From Pirellulaceae bacterium (lineage in GTDB: Bacteria; Planctomycetota; Planctomycetia; Pirellulales; Pirellulaceae), in NCBI GenBank assembly GCA_028280445.1, contig JANQLU010000095.1, positions 1 through 37,017 of the forward strand: a DNA stretch of 37,017 nt. The letters are read 5' to 3'. Position numbers and translations under genes: made by a program. Shown one piece after another: positions 24,558 to 32,608 of this stretch (positions are counted from its first letter, which is position 1; each line of letters starts with the position of its first letter). The notes beneath the pieces are model-generated. The model did no database searches. It saw only the letters and a list, made by a program, of their open reading frames with translations, and was not told where the DNA came from.

Positions 24558-25391
24558 TTAATTTTTTTCCGGCGGGTTTGTCGACGTGGATTGTCCTGAA
24601 GCCAAATTGCTGGAAGTTTGGTCTGATTCTCCCTCTTTCAAATCGTCCTTGGCAATCTCTTCCTGAACTTTGACAGCAATCCGATGAGCGCGATCGCCAT
24701 CGTAACCTTTCTTTCGCAGATCAAGCTCTTCAAGCCGTTGAATCGGTCCGTATAGGGACAAAACATCGTCGGCGTGCAACACGATTTCACCGTTGGGGCT
24801 GCCAATGTACCGTCCTGATTTTCGGTGGATTCCCAACACCAGAACGCCTTCTTTGGAAAGCCGCGATTCTGACAACGATCGCTCCGCCACCCAGTCACCT
24901 TCGTTGACCTGCAACTCCATCACGACATACCCGTCACTCAAGTGCAACAGCGAAATATAATCTCGCACATCTAACCGGGTCCATTTCAACAACGCCCATT
25001 CAATCCAACGAGAGATAATCCGATCCACCCACCGGCTGCTGGCTAACATCCAGAGAATAAACAACCCCAGCGCCAAACTGGAAATTCGCCAAAGCCAAAT
25101 CGTCGCGCTCGTGCTTTGAGTTGATGTAAACGATGCGATGGTGGTGGCAATCACGGCCGCGATTCCAAGATTACCAAACAGCATCAGCGTGCCGATGATG
25201 CGTCGCCGAACGGGATGGTTGACGATGGTTTCAGCTTCGGAGGTCGTAAAACCAACCCCGGTAAATGCACTTCGCGCCTGGAACCGCGCCGTTTCCGCAC
25301 TCAATCCCGTCAATGTCAACGCGATTGCCGCGACTCGGGTAATGAGCAGCGAAACGGCCAACGTCACCAGCAATGAAACGATGGGAACCAC
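24558..25391 (-). CDS. TrkA C-terminal (RCK_C) domain membrane protein
   Basis: Probably a regulated ion (potassium-like) channel or transport subunit; the substrate is inferred only from the domain. There are about three membrane helices in residues 1-130, with the distinctive ARFQARSAFTGVGFTTSEAE segment and the preceding LTGLSAET, shared by a conserved family annotated as TrkA-C domain proteins. A cytoplasmic RCK_C-type domain spans about 160-240 (VAERSLSESRLSKEGVLVLG, then NGEIVLHADDVLSLYG), followed by an acidic Ser/Thr-rich tail. The only standard start is a GTG at 25391. The frame stays open for 16 more codons upstream and reads as a continuation of the first helix (IIWFIRRQIV), so a rare start codon or a longer N-terminus is possible. 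Confidence 0.82.
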   Translation of the reverse strand: MVPIVSLLVTLAVSLLITRVAAIALTLTGLSAETARFQARSAFTGVGFTTSEAETIVNHPVRRRIIGTLMLFGNLGIAAVIATTIASFTSTQSTSATIWLWRISSLALGLFILWMLASSRWVDRIISRWIEWALLKWTRLDVRDYISLLHLSDGYVVMELQVNEGDWVAERSLSESRLSKEGVLVLGIHRKSGRYIGSPNGEIVLHADDVLSLYGPIQRLEELDLRKKGYDGDRAHRIAVKVQEEIAKDDLKEGESDQTSSNLASGQSTSTNPPEKN

Positions 25392-25524
25392 GATTTGCCT
25401 GCGAATAAACCAAATGATATTGGTGTGAGTATACGGCGATTAATCAAACGTCGCGATACCAGCATGTCCCTTTCAGGACGACATGGGAGACTCGATAATC
25501 GTAAACAGAACGGGCCAGTCGTTT

Positions 25525-25806
25525 CTAATCTTCGGCTTCAGGCGGTGGCTCAAATCGCGGAGCCGATGGCTTTTCTGACTCATACGGTTCGTCGTCATAG
25601 AACTCTTGTGAACCCGACGAACTGCTACTAGATTCCGCCTCTAAATCAATTGACGTAAACGTGGATTGAAGTTCGCTGATTTGTTTCCGGAAATCTCGGT
25701 ACATCGAACCGGCATTCCGCGCGACTTCTGGCAACTTTCGCCCAAACAGCAAGACAGCGACAATGCCAATGATAAGCACTTCCTGAAAGCCGATGCCGCT
25801 GAACAT
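25525..25806 (-). CDS. TatA/TatB-family twin-arginine translocase subunit (93 residues)
   Basis: Membrane subunit for export of folded proteins. The short N-terminal helix (FQEVLIIGIVAVLLFG) is followed by FGRKLPEVARNAGSMYRDFR, the amphipathic helix in which FGxxKLP is the family hallmark. The C-terminal half is unusual: a polyserine run, then an acidic, proline-rich tail (EPPPEAED). CGGAA lies 7 bases before the ATG at 25806. It starts 43 bp after the shorter tatA gene and is probably in the same transcript. The longer polar tail fits a TatB-like role, but A and B cannot be told apart by sequence here. No tatC is in the window. Confidence 0.85.
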   Translation of the reverse strand: MFSGIGFQEVLIIGIVAVLLFGRKLPEVARNAGSMYRDFRKQISELQSTFTSIDLEAESSSSSSGSQEFYDDEPYESEKPSAPRFEPPPEAED

Positions 25807-25849
25807 AATAATTCCGTTGGGGTAAAGCGATTAGCAGATCCAGACAATA

Positions 25850-26023
25850 CTACTCGACATCATTGTCCGATTTAATGTTGCGAGGTTTTTCGTCCATACC
25901 TTGTTTAAATTCGTTGATACTTTGCCCCATGCTGCGCATCAATTTTGGTAATTTGGCACTGCCAAATAACAAAACGATAACGCCGGCAACAATCAGTAAT
26001 TCGGGAATTCCTAAGCCAAACAT
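25850..26023 (-). CDS. tatA: TatA twin-arginine translocase subunit (57 residues)
   Basis: A compact, complete TatA. It begins MFGLGIPELLIVAGVIVLLF (one membrane helix) and continues GSAKLPKLMRSMGQSINEFK, with the FGxxKLPxLxRSxGxxxxEFKxG pattern of the family, then a short acidic tail ending NDVE. At 57 residues it is near the short end of TatA. It is transcribed before the 93-residue Tat gene and after the ABC permease. The Shine-Dalgarno site is weak. TatA oligomerises to form or loosen the membrane path for substrates with twin-arginine signals. Confidence 0.93.
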   Translation of the reverse strand: MFGLGIPELLIVAGVIVLLFGSAKLPKLMRSMGQSINEFKQGMDEKPRNIKSDNDVE

Positions 26024-26177
26024 GATTACACTTGGTTGAGTTAATTGTGGATTTGAGTTTGGACCACAAACTCAATGATTTGATACATTAGCACAATGCG
26101 CTAGCGCCAACGTTTAATTCTATTTTCCTCGCCTTTGATGTCAAACGCAACGTGGGAAGTCGCTAAAAACAGACGGA

Positions 26178-28625
26178 TTAATCGGCATTATCAGGAACTT
26201 TTTCCATTTTAGGATTTTTGGCGCCCCAAAATGCCACGAAAAACAAGCCGATTGCAATCAACACCACGGCGATTCCGATGACCCAAATCGGCAGATGACT
26301 TTGATCGGTTGCCCCCAACCACTCAATTTTCTTGAGGTCCGATTCATAATGCGAGATGGTCATCAACAATCCATTGTGAACAACGTGCATGATCATTCCT
26401 GGAATCAAGCTGCCCGTTCGAACATAAATGACGCCCAGCAAAATACCGAGAATCGTGCTTGGCAAAAACCGCTCAAAAAACAGGGAATCACTCACGAACA
26501 CATGAAAAGCCCCGAAAATTACAGCGGTGGCAATGATGGCGATCACGGGCTGGGTCGCTTGACGAAAAGCACTCATTAAAAACCCGCGGAAAAAGAACTC
26601 TTCGCAGACTGCAGGCGCCAAAGCCAAACACAGCAGTTTCAGCCATAGTGGCATCGACGACATGCTGAATTTCATCGAGCCTAGCAAATTTTTGAGAAAC
26701 TCGATCCGTTCCTCGCTCAAGGCAAAAATGTTGTATTCGTAAACCAGTGTCCAGACCGAAATGCCCAATAAAAATGCACCCAGGATGGCGGACACTTTGG
26801 GCGTGTACAAGCTGAACGTCGAAACAGGTTTCAAATTTGCCGCAAAAGCAAAACCCAGCGGGACCAAGCCAAACAACAAGAACAGCACCAGGCCGTTTAA
26901 GACAAGTTTTGTTTTGAACGCATTTCGCAATCGCATTTGACGCTGCGAACTTTCCATCAACAAAAACTCTTCTCGCACCTCCTCGCCATTGGCCAGTTTG
27001 TCATCGCCGTTTTCAGCGGCCATCAGATGTTGCACATCATCTCCACCAACACGATTCGAAACGCCGCTGATCACAATAAACGCGGGAAACAAAACCGCCA
27101 GGCAAAACAATCCTTGAGCCAATGTCGGTCGGGCAACGGGCGCTTTGGGGCGACGCAGCATACTGGACCAAGTACCGCTGCCGCCGGAAAACAACGCATC
27201 CGTCCCGAAGACGCGAGCCGCAAACGACATGGCTAAAAAGGCATAAAAAATAGTCGACACCAGGGCGACGGCCCAAAGTGCCATGTTGACGTTCCCCGTC
27301 AACACATCGCGACCTAACAACACGATGTTGACCAACGGCACGACCGCCAATATCCAGTTCATTTCGATACCTGGCATCAGGCAAACCAGACCCGGTGCCA
27401 GCGCAACGACCATGATTGGGATCAGGTACGCCTGTGCCTCTTTAAAGCTGCGGGCAAAACTGGTCAGGCCCAACAACACGGCCGAGAAAAAACCGGCAAA
27501 CACAAACAGCAACAGCAAGATTTGAGCAATCACACCAGCCGACAATCCATTATCGCCAAAGATGACACCATCCAATCCCGTCACATAAATGGTGACAACC
27601 ATCGCCACCATGTTGAAAATGGCCGTTAGCATGGCAACCGCCAACACCGCTACAAATTTTGCGGTCAGCAAAGCCAATCTCGATACCGGTGCGGCGATCA
27701 AAATTTCCATCGTGCCGCGCTCGCGTTCACCGGCGGTCAGGTCGATGGCTGGATAAACGGCGCCGGTAATGGTCATCAACACCAGCATCAATGGAAAAAA
27801 TGTCAGCAACGACGTGGTGCTGGCGGGAACGGGAACCAATTCTGTCGAAAACTCCGACGGTACGCCAAGGAGACGTATTTGGCGAGGCACCCGGGGGTCA
27901 CCGTATTTGCGGGCAACTCGACGAGTCCATTCGTCTTGCAACGTTCGCAAACGCTGCATCACGTAGTCATGAGCTTTTTTGCCATTAACGGATCGGTCAG
28001 CGTAAAAGAATTCAAAACTTTTGGCGTCCAATGGCGGACGAAACCGCCGATTTTCGTGGAATTGAATTTTAATTGCCAAATCAAACTGCCCCGATTGAAT
28101 TAATTCTTTCAATTCAAGGTCAGCAACCGTATGGATTATTATCTCGGGTTCCGAGGGATCATCTTTGCGTTTTTTAGATTTGGATTCACCGTTTTTTTCT
28201 GCGTCCGTTTTCTGCCCGTTTTGATTTTTGGGCAGACGGTTTGGTGACGATCGTTTGTCCGGTTCTTTGGATTTTTTGTTTCGCTTGTCGCCAGTCTTTT
28301 TTTCGTTGCCGTTGGCCAGTTGGGCGGCAACATTGTCACCGTAATTCAATAACTCGACCAGCGTCTCCGCCTCTTCCTTGGTTTGCAGAACCAGGTGATA
28401 TTCGGGTCGAGCCGATTGCAGAGCATTGCTCAACAAAAATTTTTGAACCACGAATCCGAGCAACGGATAAACCAATATCGGCATCAACACCAACGTCACG
28501 ATCGTACGTCGGTCACGGAGAATTTCACGAAGTTCTTTGGAAGCCAATCGCCGGAGTCGCGCAAAACTTGTTTTGGTCAAAGGCGATTGCTGTCGAGCGG
28601 TCGGCGCTTCTTTCAATTCACTCAC
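26178..28625 (-). CDS. ABC-2 permease (NatB-like) fused to a CPBP intramembrane protease domain
   Basis: An 815-residue fusion. Residues 1-70 contain a cytoplasmic helix and first membrane segment (RDRRTIVTLVLMPILVYPLL). An extracytoplasmic domain follows (about 75-265) with a very Lys/Asn-rich insert at about 108-165, then the NatB-type helical bundle (GERERGTMEILIAAPVSRLA near residue 320, typical of ABC-2 exporters). The last 180 residues form a CPBP/CAAX-like protease with EEFFFRGFL (EExxxR), FGAFH (FxxxH) and MHVVHNGLL (HxxxN). The start is a GTG whose bases overlap the ATPase stop as GTGA (28622-28625), so translation is coupled. It probably exports ions or small molecules; the protease substrate is unknown. 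Confidence 0.92.
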   Translation of the reverse strand: MSELKEAPTARQQSPLTKTSFARLRRLASKELREILRDRRTIVTLVLMPILVYPLLGFVVQKFLLSNALQSARPEYHLVLQTKEEAETLVELLNYGDNVAAQLANGNEKKTGDKRNKKSKEPDKRSSPNRLPKNQNGQKTDAEKNGESKSKKRKDDPSEPEIIIHTVADLELKELIQSGQFDLAIKIQFHENRRFRPPLDAKSFEFFYADRSVNGKKAHDYVMQRLRTLQDEWTRRVARKYGDPRVPRQIRLLGVPSEFSTELVPVPASTTSLLTFFPLMLVLMTITGAVYPAIDLTAGERERGTMEILIAAPVSRLALLTAKFVAVLAVAMLTAIFNMVAMVVTIYVTGLDGVIFGDNGLSAGVIAQILLLLFVFAGFFSAVLLGLTSFARSFKEAQAYLIPIMVVALAPGLVCLMPGIEMNWILAVVPLVNIVLLGRDVLTGNVNMALWAVALVSTIFYAFLAMSFAARVFGTDALFSGGSGTWSSMLRRPKAPVARPTLAQGLFCLAVLFPAFIVISGVSNRVGGDDVQHLMAAENGDDKLANGEEVREEFLLMESSQRQMRLRNAFKTKLVLNGLVLFLLFGLVPLGFAFAANLKPVSTFSLYTPKVSAILGAFLLGISVWTLVYEYNIFALSEERIEFLKNLLGSMKFSMSSMPLWLKLLCLALAPAVCEEFFFRGFLMSAFRQATQPVIAIIATAVIFGAFHVFVSDSLFFERFLPSTILGILLGVIYVRTGSLIPGMIMHVVHNGLLMTISHYESDLKKIEWLGATDQSHLPIWVIGIAVVLIAIGLFFVAFWGAKNPKMEKVPDNAD

Positions 28626-29434
28626 GGCTGGGAGCTCCCATCCATCGAGCCAAGTTTCACCGGCATTTCAGAACCTGGTCGACGCTGCTGCAGCACCTCT
28701 TCGTTGGCTTTTTCCAATACGTCGAGAAACATATCTGTTAAATTGTCACGGCCCGATTTTTGTCTCAATTCGTCGAGAGTGCCCGTTTCTCTCAAAACGC
28801 CGCGGTGCAGCAACCCAAATCGATCACACAATCGTTCGGCTTCATCGAGCCGATGCGTGCAGACAATCACAGCTTTGTTCACTGATCGCAAGTATGCGAT
28901 GTAATCAAAAATGACTTTGCTCCCAACGACATCCAAACCGCGTGTTGGCTCATCCATTAACATCACGGGCGGGTCATGAACCAGCGCGCGAGCCAGATTG
29001 ACCCGTTGTTTTTGTCCCGTACTGAGGGTCGCACATCGTTGTCCCATGATGGTTCTGAAATCGAGTAAACGCGCCAATTCACGTATTTGATTTGCTGCGA
29101 CCGATGGTTCGATGTCGTAGAGATCCGCGGCGAACGAGAGCATCTCTTTGGGAGAAAGCCAAGGATAGACGCCGACACTGGCCGATGCGTAACCGATGCG
29201 TCGTTTAACTTCATCCGGATTCTGGGAAACCCGAAACCCGTCAATGAGGGCGTCGCCCGACGTGGGTTTCAACAGGCCCAAAATCATTCGCAGCGTCGTT
29301 GTTTTGCCGGCTCCATTGGGCCCCAGCAAGCCATAAACTTCACCCGGTTTGACTTCGAACGACAAATTGTCGACCGCCAGCGTGTCGCCGCCAGAGTTGC
29401 TAAATCGTTTAGTCAGATTTTGAACAGTAATCAA
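28622..29434 (-). CDS. ABC transporter ATP-binding protein (NatA-like)
   Basis: ATPase partner of the permease that overlaps it by 4 bp. The 270-residue protein has Walker A (LLGPNGAGKTTTLRM, residues 37-50), a signature motif LSTGQKQRVNLARAL, Walker B VMLMDEPTRGLDV and the switch histidine in CTHRLDEAE. The order and the gene pair with an ABC-2/CPBP permease match the NatAB sodium exporter class, though the cargo is not shown by sequence. The signature has T in place of the usual second S/G (LSTGQ versus LSGGQ), a common variant in this class. Confidence 0.95.
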   Translation of the reverse strand: MITVQNLTKRFSNSGGDTLAVDNLSFEVKPGEVYGLLGPNGAGKTTTLRMILGLLKPTSGDALIDGFRVSQNPDEVKRRIGYASASVGVYPWLSPKEMLSFAADLYDIEPSVAANQIRELARLLDFRTIMGQRCATLSTGQKQRVNLARALVHDPPVMLMDEPTRGLDVVGSKVIFDYIAYLRSVNKAVIVCTHRLDEAERLCDRFGLLHRGVLRETGTLDELRQKSGRDNLTDMFLDVLEKANEEVLQQRRPGSEMPVKLGSMDGSSQP

Positions 29435-29685
29435 CCGATCATCCGATCAGAAACAGTGACGGTGCGCTAATCAACAATGATTCAATACGTTCATAAACCG
29501 CAAACGGATCGAAAGGATTTAATCTTTTTGCGGGCAAATCGTTCGTTTCGTCCGTTTCGGCTCAGCCGAATGGATAACGGCTACGAATTGCTAATTTCCT
29601 AGGAATTGTGAGCACTTTCAAGACTGTGTCACGACTCCGGAAAAAGAAAGGCAAGGTTTGTGGAATTCGTGTGAATTTTTCTACT

Positions 29686-30564
29686 TCAAACCTCTTCGGT
29701 TTTGACCTCTTTGATCAGGCCCAGGAAATGCTTCACGGACTTGGGCCGTTTTTCGGGGTTTTTGTCCAAGCAGCGATCAATCGCACTGATGAGATTGGGG
29801 TGGAGATTAGGGCGATGTTCCGCAATGCTGGTTGCCGGTCGTGCGTCATGCGCCAGAGCGGCCAGTCCGGTGGTTTCAGTCGAACCCCACGGATGTTCAA
29901 ACGTCAACAATCGGTAAACTGTAACGCCTAACGAGAATACATCGACGCGTAAATCGGTTTTTCGCCTGCGAACAATTTCGGGAGCCATATATTGCGGAGT
30001 GCCTGTTCGGTTTCCTGGTTGTCGGAATTCCTCTTTGTTGGGAACGGTCAGCCCGAAATCGATCAGTTTTAATTCGTTCAATTTTTGGGTGGCAATAAAA
30101 TTTCGCGGGCAGATGTCACGATGAATAAAACCGGCTTCGTGAACGGCTTGAACAGCATGGCACATTTGCCGCAGTAATTTCAGCCGATTCGCGATCATTT
30201 TTTCATTGCGTTCCTTGATCAACAGATTGACGCCTTTACCGTCAATAAACTCCATCAGGATGTATTCTTCGTTGTTGGTCGTGACGCCATATTCAAAAGT
30301 TGTCACCACATTTTTGTGAATGATTTCTTTGCCGATTTCGCCTTCGGAAGGTTTGTTGAGACCTTTAAACCGAGAATTGAAATGTGCTGTTTTTTCGGCG
30401 TCGAGAAATTTCAAGCCCATAATCCGGCCGGTTTGGATTTCCCGCGCAACGCGAAATTTCGACATGGTTCCGGTTATGGCCTGTTGCTCCAGCTGAAAGC
30501 GTTTGGAGACATCCAGCTTTGGCACCGGTTCAAACATTTTTTTAAACCGATCCAGAATACTCAT
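29686..30564 (-). CDS. Divergent Ser/Thr protein kinase
   Basis: A 292-residue soluble kinase without membrane helices. The active-site Lys probably lies in IMGLKFLD. The glycine-rich loop is degenerate (ITGTMSKFRVARE, no GxGxxG). The catalytic loop is HRDICPRNF, keeping Asp but replacing the LKPxN lysine with Cys and a shifted proline. DFGLTV and GTPQYMAPE are intact. The last part (DRCLDKNPEKRPKSVKHFLG) is the usual kinase domain end. It may be active with altered kinetics or partly regulatory. CGGAG lies 5 bases before the ATG at 30564. It is between accD and the ABC genes on one strand, with no obvious partner. Confidence 0.85.
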   Translation of the reverse strand: MSILDRFKKMFEPVPKLDVSKRFQLEQQAITGTMSKFRVAREIQTGRIMGLKFLDAEKTAHFNSRFKGLNKPSEGEIGKEIIHKNVVTTFEYGVTTNNEEYILMEFIDGKGVNLLIKERNEKMIANRLKLLRQMCHAVQAVHEAGFIHRDICPRNFIATQKLNELKLIDFGLTVPNKEEFRQPGNRTGTPQYMAPEIVRRRKTDLRVDVFSLGVTVYRLLTFEHPWGSTETTGLAALAHDARPATSIAEHRPNLHPNLISAIDRCLDKNPEKRPKSVKHFLGLIKEVKTEEV

Positions 30565-30686
30565 TCATGCTCCGGATTTTTTGCAGGGGGATGTGATGGT
30601 CAAGACAAGCAACGTTCAAATTATAGCACGTTCGATCAAAGGAAAAGTAACAATTTGGGGAATCGGAATTGGCCAGGGATCGTCAA

Positions 30687-31532
30687 CTATTTGCCACAAT
30701 AGTCGATCGCGCGGGCAATCTCTGATTTCAAATTTTTGCGGTGGACAATCCGATCGATAAATCCGTGTTCCAACAAAAATTCACTGGTTTGGAAGCCTTC
30801 GGGCAATTCAATACGAATCGTCGCTTTGATGGTTCGAGGTCCCGCAAATCCGATCAAAGCTTTGGGTTCGGCGAACACCAAATCGCCCAGGGACGCAAAA
30901 CTGGCGGCCACGCCGCCCATCGTCGGGTTGGTCAAAACCGAAATAAACAACCCGCCCGCTTTGTCGTAACGTGCCAATGCAGCCGACACCTTTGCCATTT
31001 GCATCAACGACAAAATGCCTTCGTGCATCCGAGCGCCGCCGCCCGAACCGCTGACAATAATCAGTGGCAAATTCTGTTGTTCGGCGCGCTCGATCAACCG
31101 TGTCAAACGCTCGCCGACAACGCTGCCCATGCTGCCCATAATAAATGCTGAATCCGTCACTCCGAACGCGACGCGGCGGGCGCGAATCATTCCTGTCCCG
31201 GTCAGTGCCGCGTCCGTCAAACCTGTGCGATTTTGTTCGGCAACCAATCGATCCGCATAAGGTTTTTTGTCTTTAAATTCCAGCGGATCGGCGGGAAACA
31301 GATTTTCATCCCAAGGCTCAAATGTTCCCGCATCCAAGACTTGTTCGACGCGCTGTCGAGCGGAAACGTAAAAGTGGTAGTCACATTTGGGACAAACGCC
31401 AAACCGTTTGTCCGCCTCTTTTTTAAAGACCGGCGCACCGCAACCGGGGCATTTCACCCAAACTCCGTCAGGAATCAGTCGTTTTGGTCGCCGAGTTTCA
31501 GTCATGTTATTGGTCGAAGATGTGGTGGACAT
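30687..31532 (-). CDS. accD: Acetyl-CoA carboxylase carboxyltransferase beta subunit
   Basis: Together with AccA, transfers carboxyl from carboxybiotin to acetyl-CoA to make malonyl-CoA for fatty acid synthesis. Residues after about 20 contain the four-cysteine zinc domain (KCPGCGAPVFKK, then CPKCDYHF) that binds nucleic acid in some relatives. The carboxyltransferase core shows FGVTDSAFIMGSMGSVVGER, GGARMHEGILSLMQMAK, PTMGGVAASFASLGDLV and GFAGPRTI. The ATG at 31532 gives 281 residues, near the usual 304. A GTG at 31562 and an ATG at 31505 are alternatives, and no Shine-Dalgarno site decides. accA and accBC are not in the window. Confidence 0.95.
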   Translation of the reverse strand: MSTTSSTNNMTETRRPKRLIPDGVWVKCPGCGAPVFKKEADKRFGVCPKCDYHFYVSARQRVEQVLDAGTFEPWDENLFPADPLEFKDKKPYADRLVAEQNRTGLTDAALTGTGMIRARRVAFGVTDSAFIMGSMGSVVGERLTRLIERAEQQNLPLIIVSGSGGGARMHEGILSLMQMAKVSAALARYDKAGGLFISVLTNPTMGGVAASFASLGDLVFAEPKALIGFAGPRTIKATIRIELPEGFQTSEFLLEHGFIDRIVHRKNLKSEIARAIDYCGK

Positions 31533-31674
31533 AGTTAAAGTACAGAAGTCTGTTATTTTCACGATATTCTACTAGAAAAGTTTTTTTTTAACGAGCCAGT
31601 AAAACCCGTTAATTGTCGCCAAAATTCAGGCCAAACAGCAAAGTCAGCAAAACAGGCGCTGTCGTGTTCGATCC

Positions 31675-32370
31675 TTAGCCCGCTTTTTCAGAAATCGTTT
31701 GGAGCATTTTTTCAACAGCGATTCCATAATCGTCCGAGCGAAAAATCGCCGATCCAGCAACAAATAATTCGACTCCCGCAGTGTTGCATTTTTCGATCGT
31801 TGCCGAACTCACACCGCCATCAATTTCGAGCACCACGCGGTCGCCCTCAATTTGTCGGATGTGTTCGAATTTCTCCAGGACCGATTCTTGAAACGACTGG
31901 CCGCCAAATCCGGCCTCGACACTCATCACGCAGACGATGTCGCACAGTGGCAACGCGTCAGCGATTTCCGCGACAGTCGTACCGGGGTTGATGGCCAATC
32001 CTGCCGCGATCCCAGCGTCGCGAATTTTTTCCAATACCGGAACTGGATCGTCAATGGCTTCGGGATGAAAGGTAATGATGTCGGCACCGGCCTCAACAAA
32101 TTGTTCGACGTACTGCTCCGGTTTGGCAATCATCAAATGCACATCCAGCGGCAAGTCGGTTAATTGGCGAAACGCTTTGACGATCGGTAAACCGTAGGTC
32201 ATGTTGGGCACAAACACTCCATCCATCACATCCAGATGGAGTGCCGGTACGTTGGCGGCGTGGAGTTGCTCAACTTCGCGCTCCAGGTTGCCAAAATCAC
32301 ACAACAATAATGACGGCAAAATGGCTGGCGCGTTGTCACGAATGCTTTGAAGTTTTTGCAGACGACTCAT
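31675..32370 (-). CDS. rpe: Ribulose-phosphate 3-epimerase
   Basis: Interconverts ribulose 5-phosphate and xylulose 5-phosphate in the pentose phosphate and Calvin-type pathways. The TIM-barrel protein has 231 residues. Active-site blocks are LHLDVMDGVFVPNMTYG (His and Asp metal ligands), DVHLMI (second His), MSVEAGFGGQSF (mobile loop), VLEIDGGVSSATI (Asp metal ligand) and the phosphate-binding FVAGSAIF. It begins with an unusual 15-residue leader (MSRLQKLQSIRDNAPAI) before the usual start of the barrel. It is divergent from ada, with palindromic repeats between them. Confidence 0.95.
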   Translation of the reverse strand: MSRLQKLQSIRDNAPAILPSLLLCDFGNLEREVEQLHAANVPALHLDVMDGVFVPNMTYGLPIVKAFRQLTDLPLDVHLMIAKPEQYVEQFVEAGADIITFHPEAIDDPVPVLEKIRDAGIAAGLAINPGTTVAEIADALPLCDIVCVMSVEAGFGGQSFQESVLEKFEHIRQIEGDRVVLEIDGGVSSATIEKCNTAGVELFVAGSAIFRSDDYGIAVEKMLQTISEKAG

Positions 32371-32395
32371 CAGAAACCTGGGTAATGGATGAAAT

Positions 32396-32458
32396 TAGGG
32401 CCGGTTCCCACCGGCCAATCCAATAAACGCAATAAACGGCCGGTATGAACCGGCCCTA
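32396..32458. repeat. Family-2 palindromic repeat, paired arms
   Basis: Left arm TAGGGCCGGTTCCCACCGGC (from 32396) and right arm (ending GAACCGGCCCTA at 32458) form an inverted repeat of 21-bp arms with two mismatches, around a spacer of about 21 bases. The same left arm is found at 8728-8748. Confidence 0.9.
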
Positions 32459-32487
32459 CGATTAACTGACATTCTATCTTAGTTTGT

Positions 32488-32515
32488 TGGATTGGCCGGT
32501 GGGAACCGGCCCTAC
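32488..32515. repeat. Family-2 palindromic repeat, inverted third arm
   Basis: GGATTGGCCGGTGGGAACCG, continuing to GGCCCTAC, is the exact reverse complement of the first arm and its flank at 32396-32421. The rpe/ada intergenic region (238 bp) therefore holds three arms and could form alternative stems. Confidence 0.9.
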
Positions 32516-32608
32516 AATTACTGGCAGCCAAGAAAAAACCTGGCGAGTTTTTGAATTAAATGTCCATCTTTCGGTAGAGACGAAAAACGGGTTTCATACA
32601 ATCTTGGT

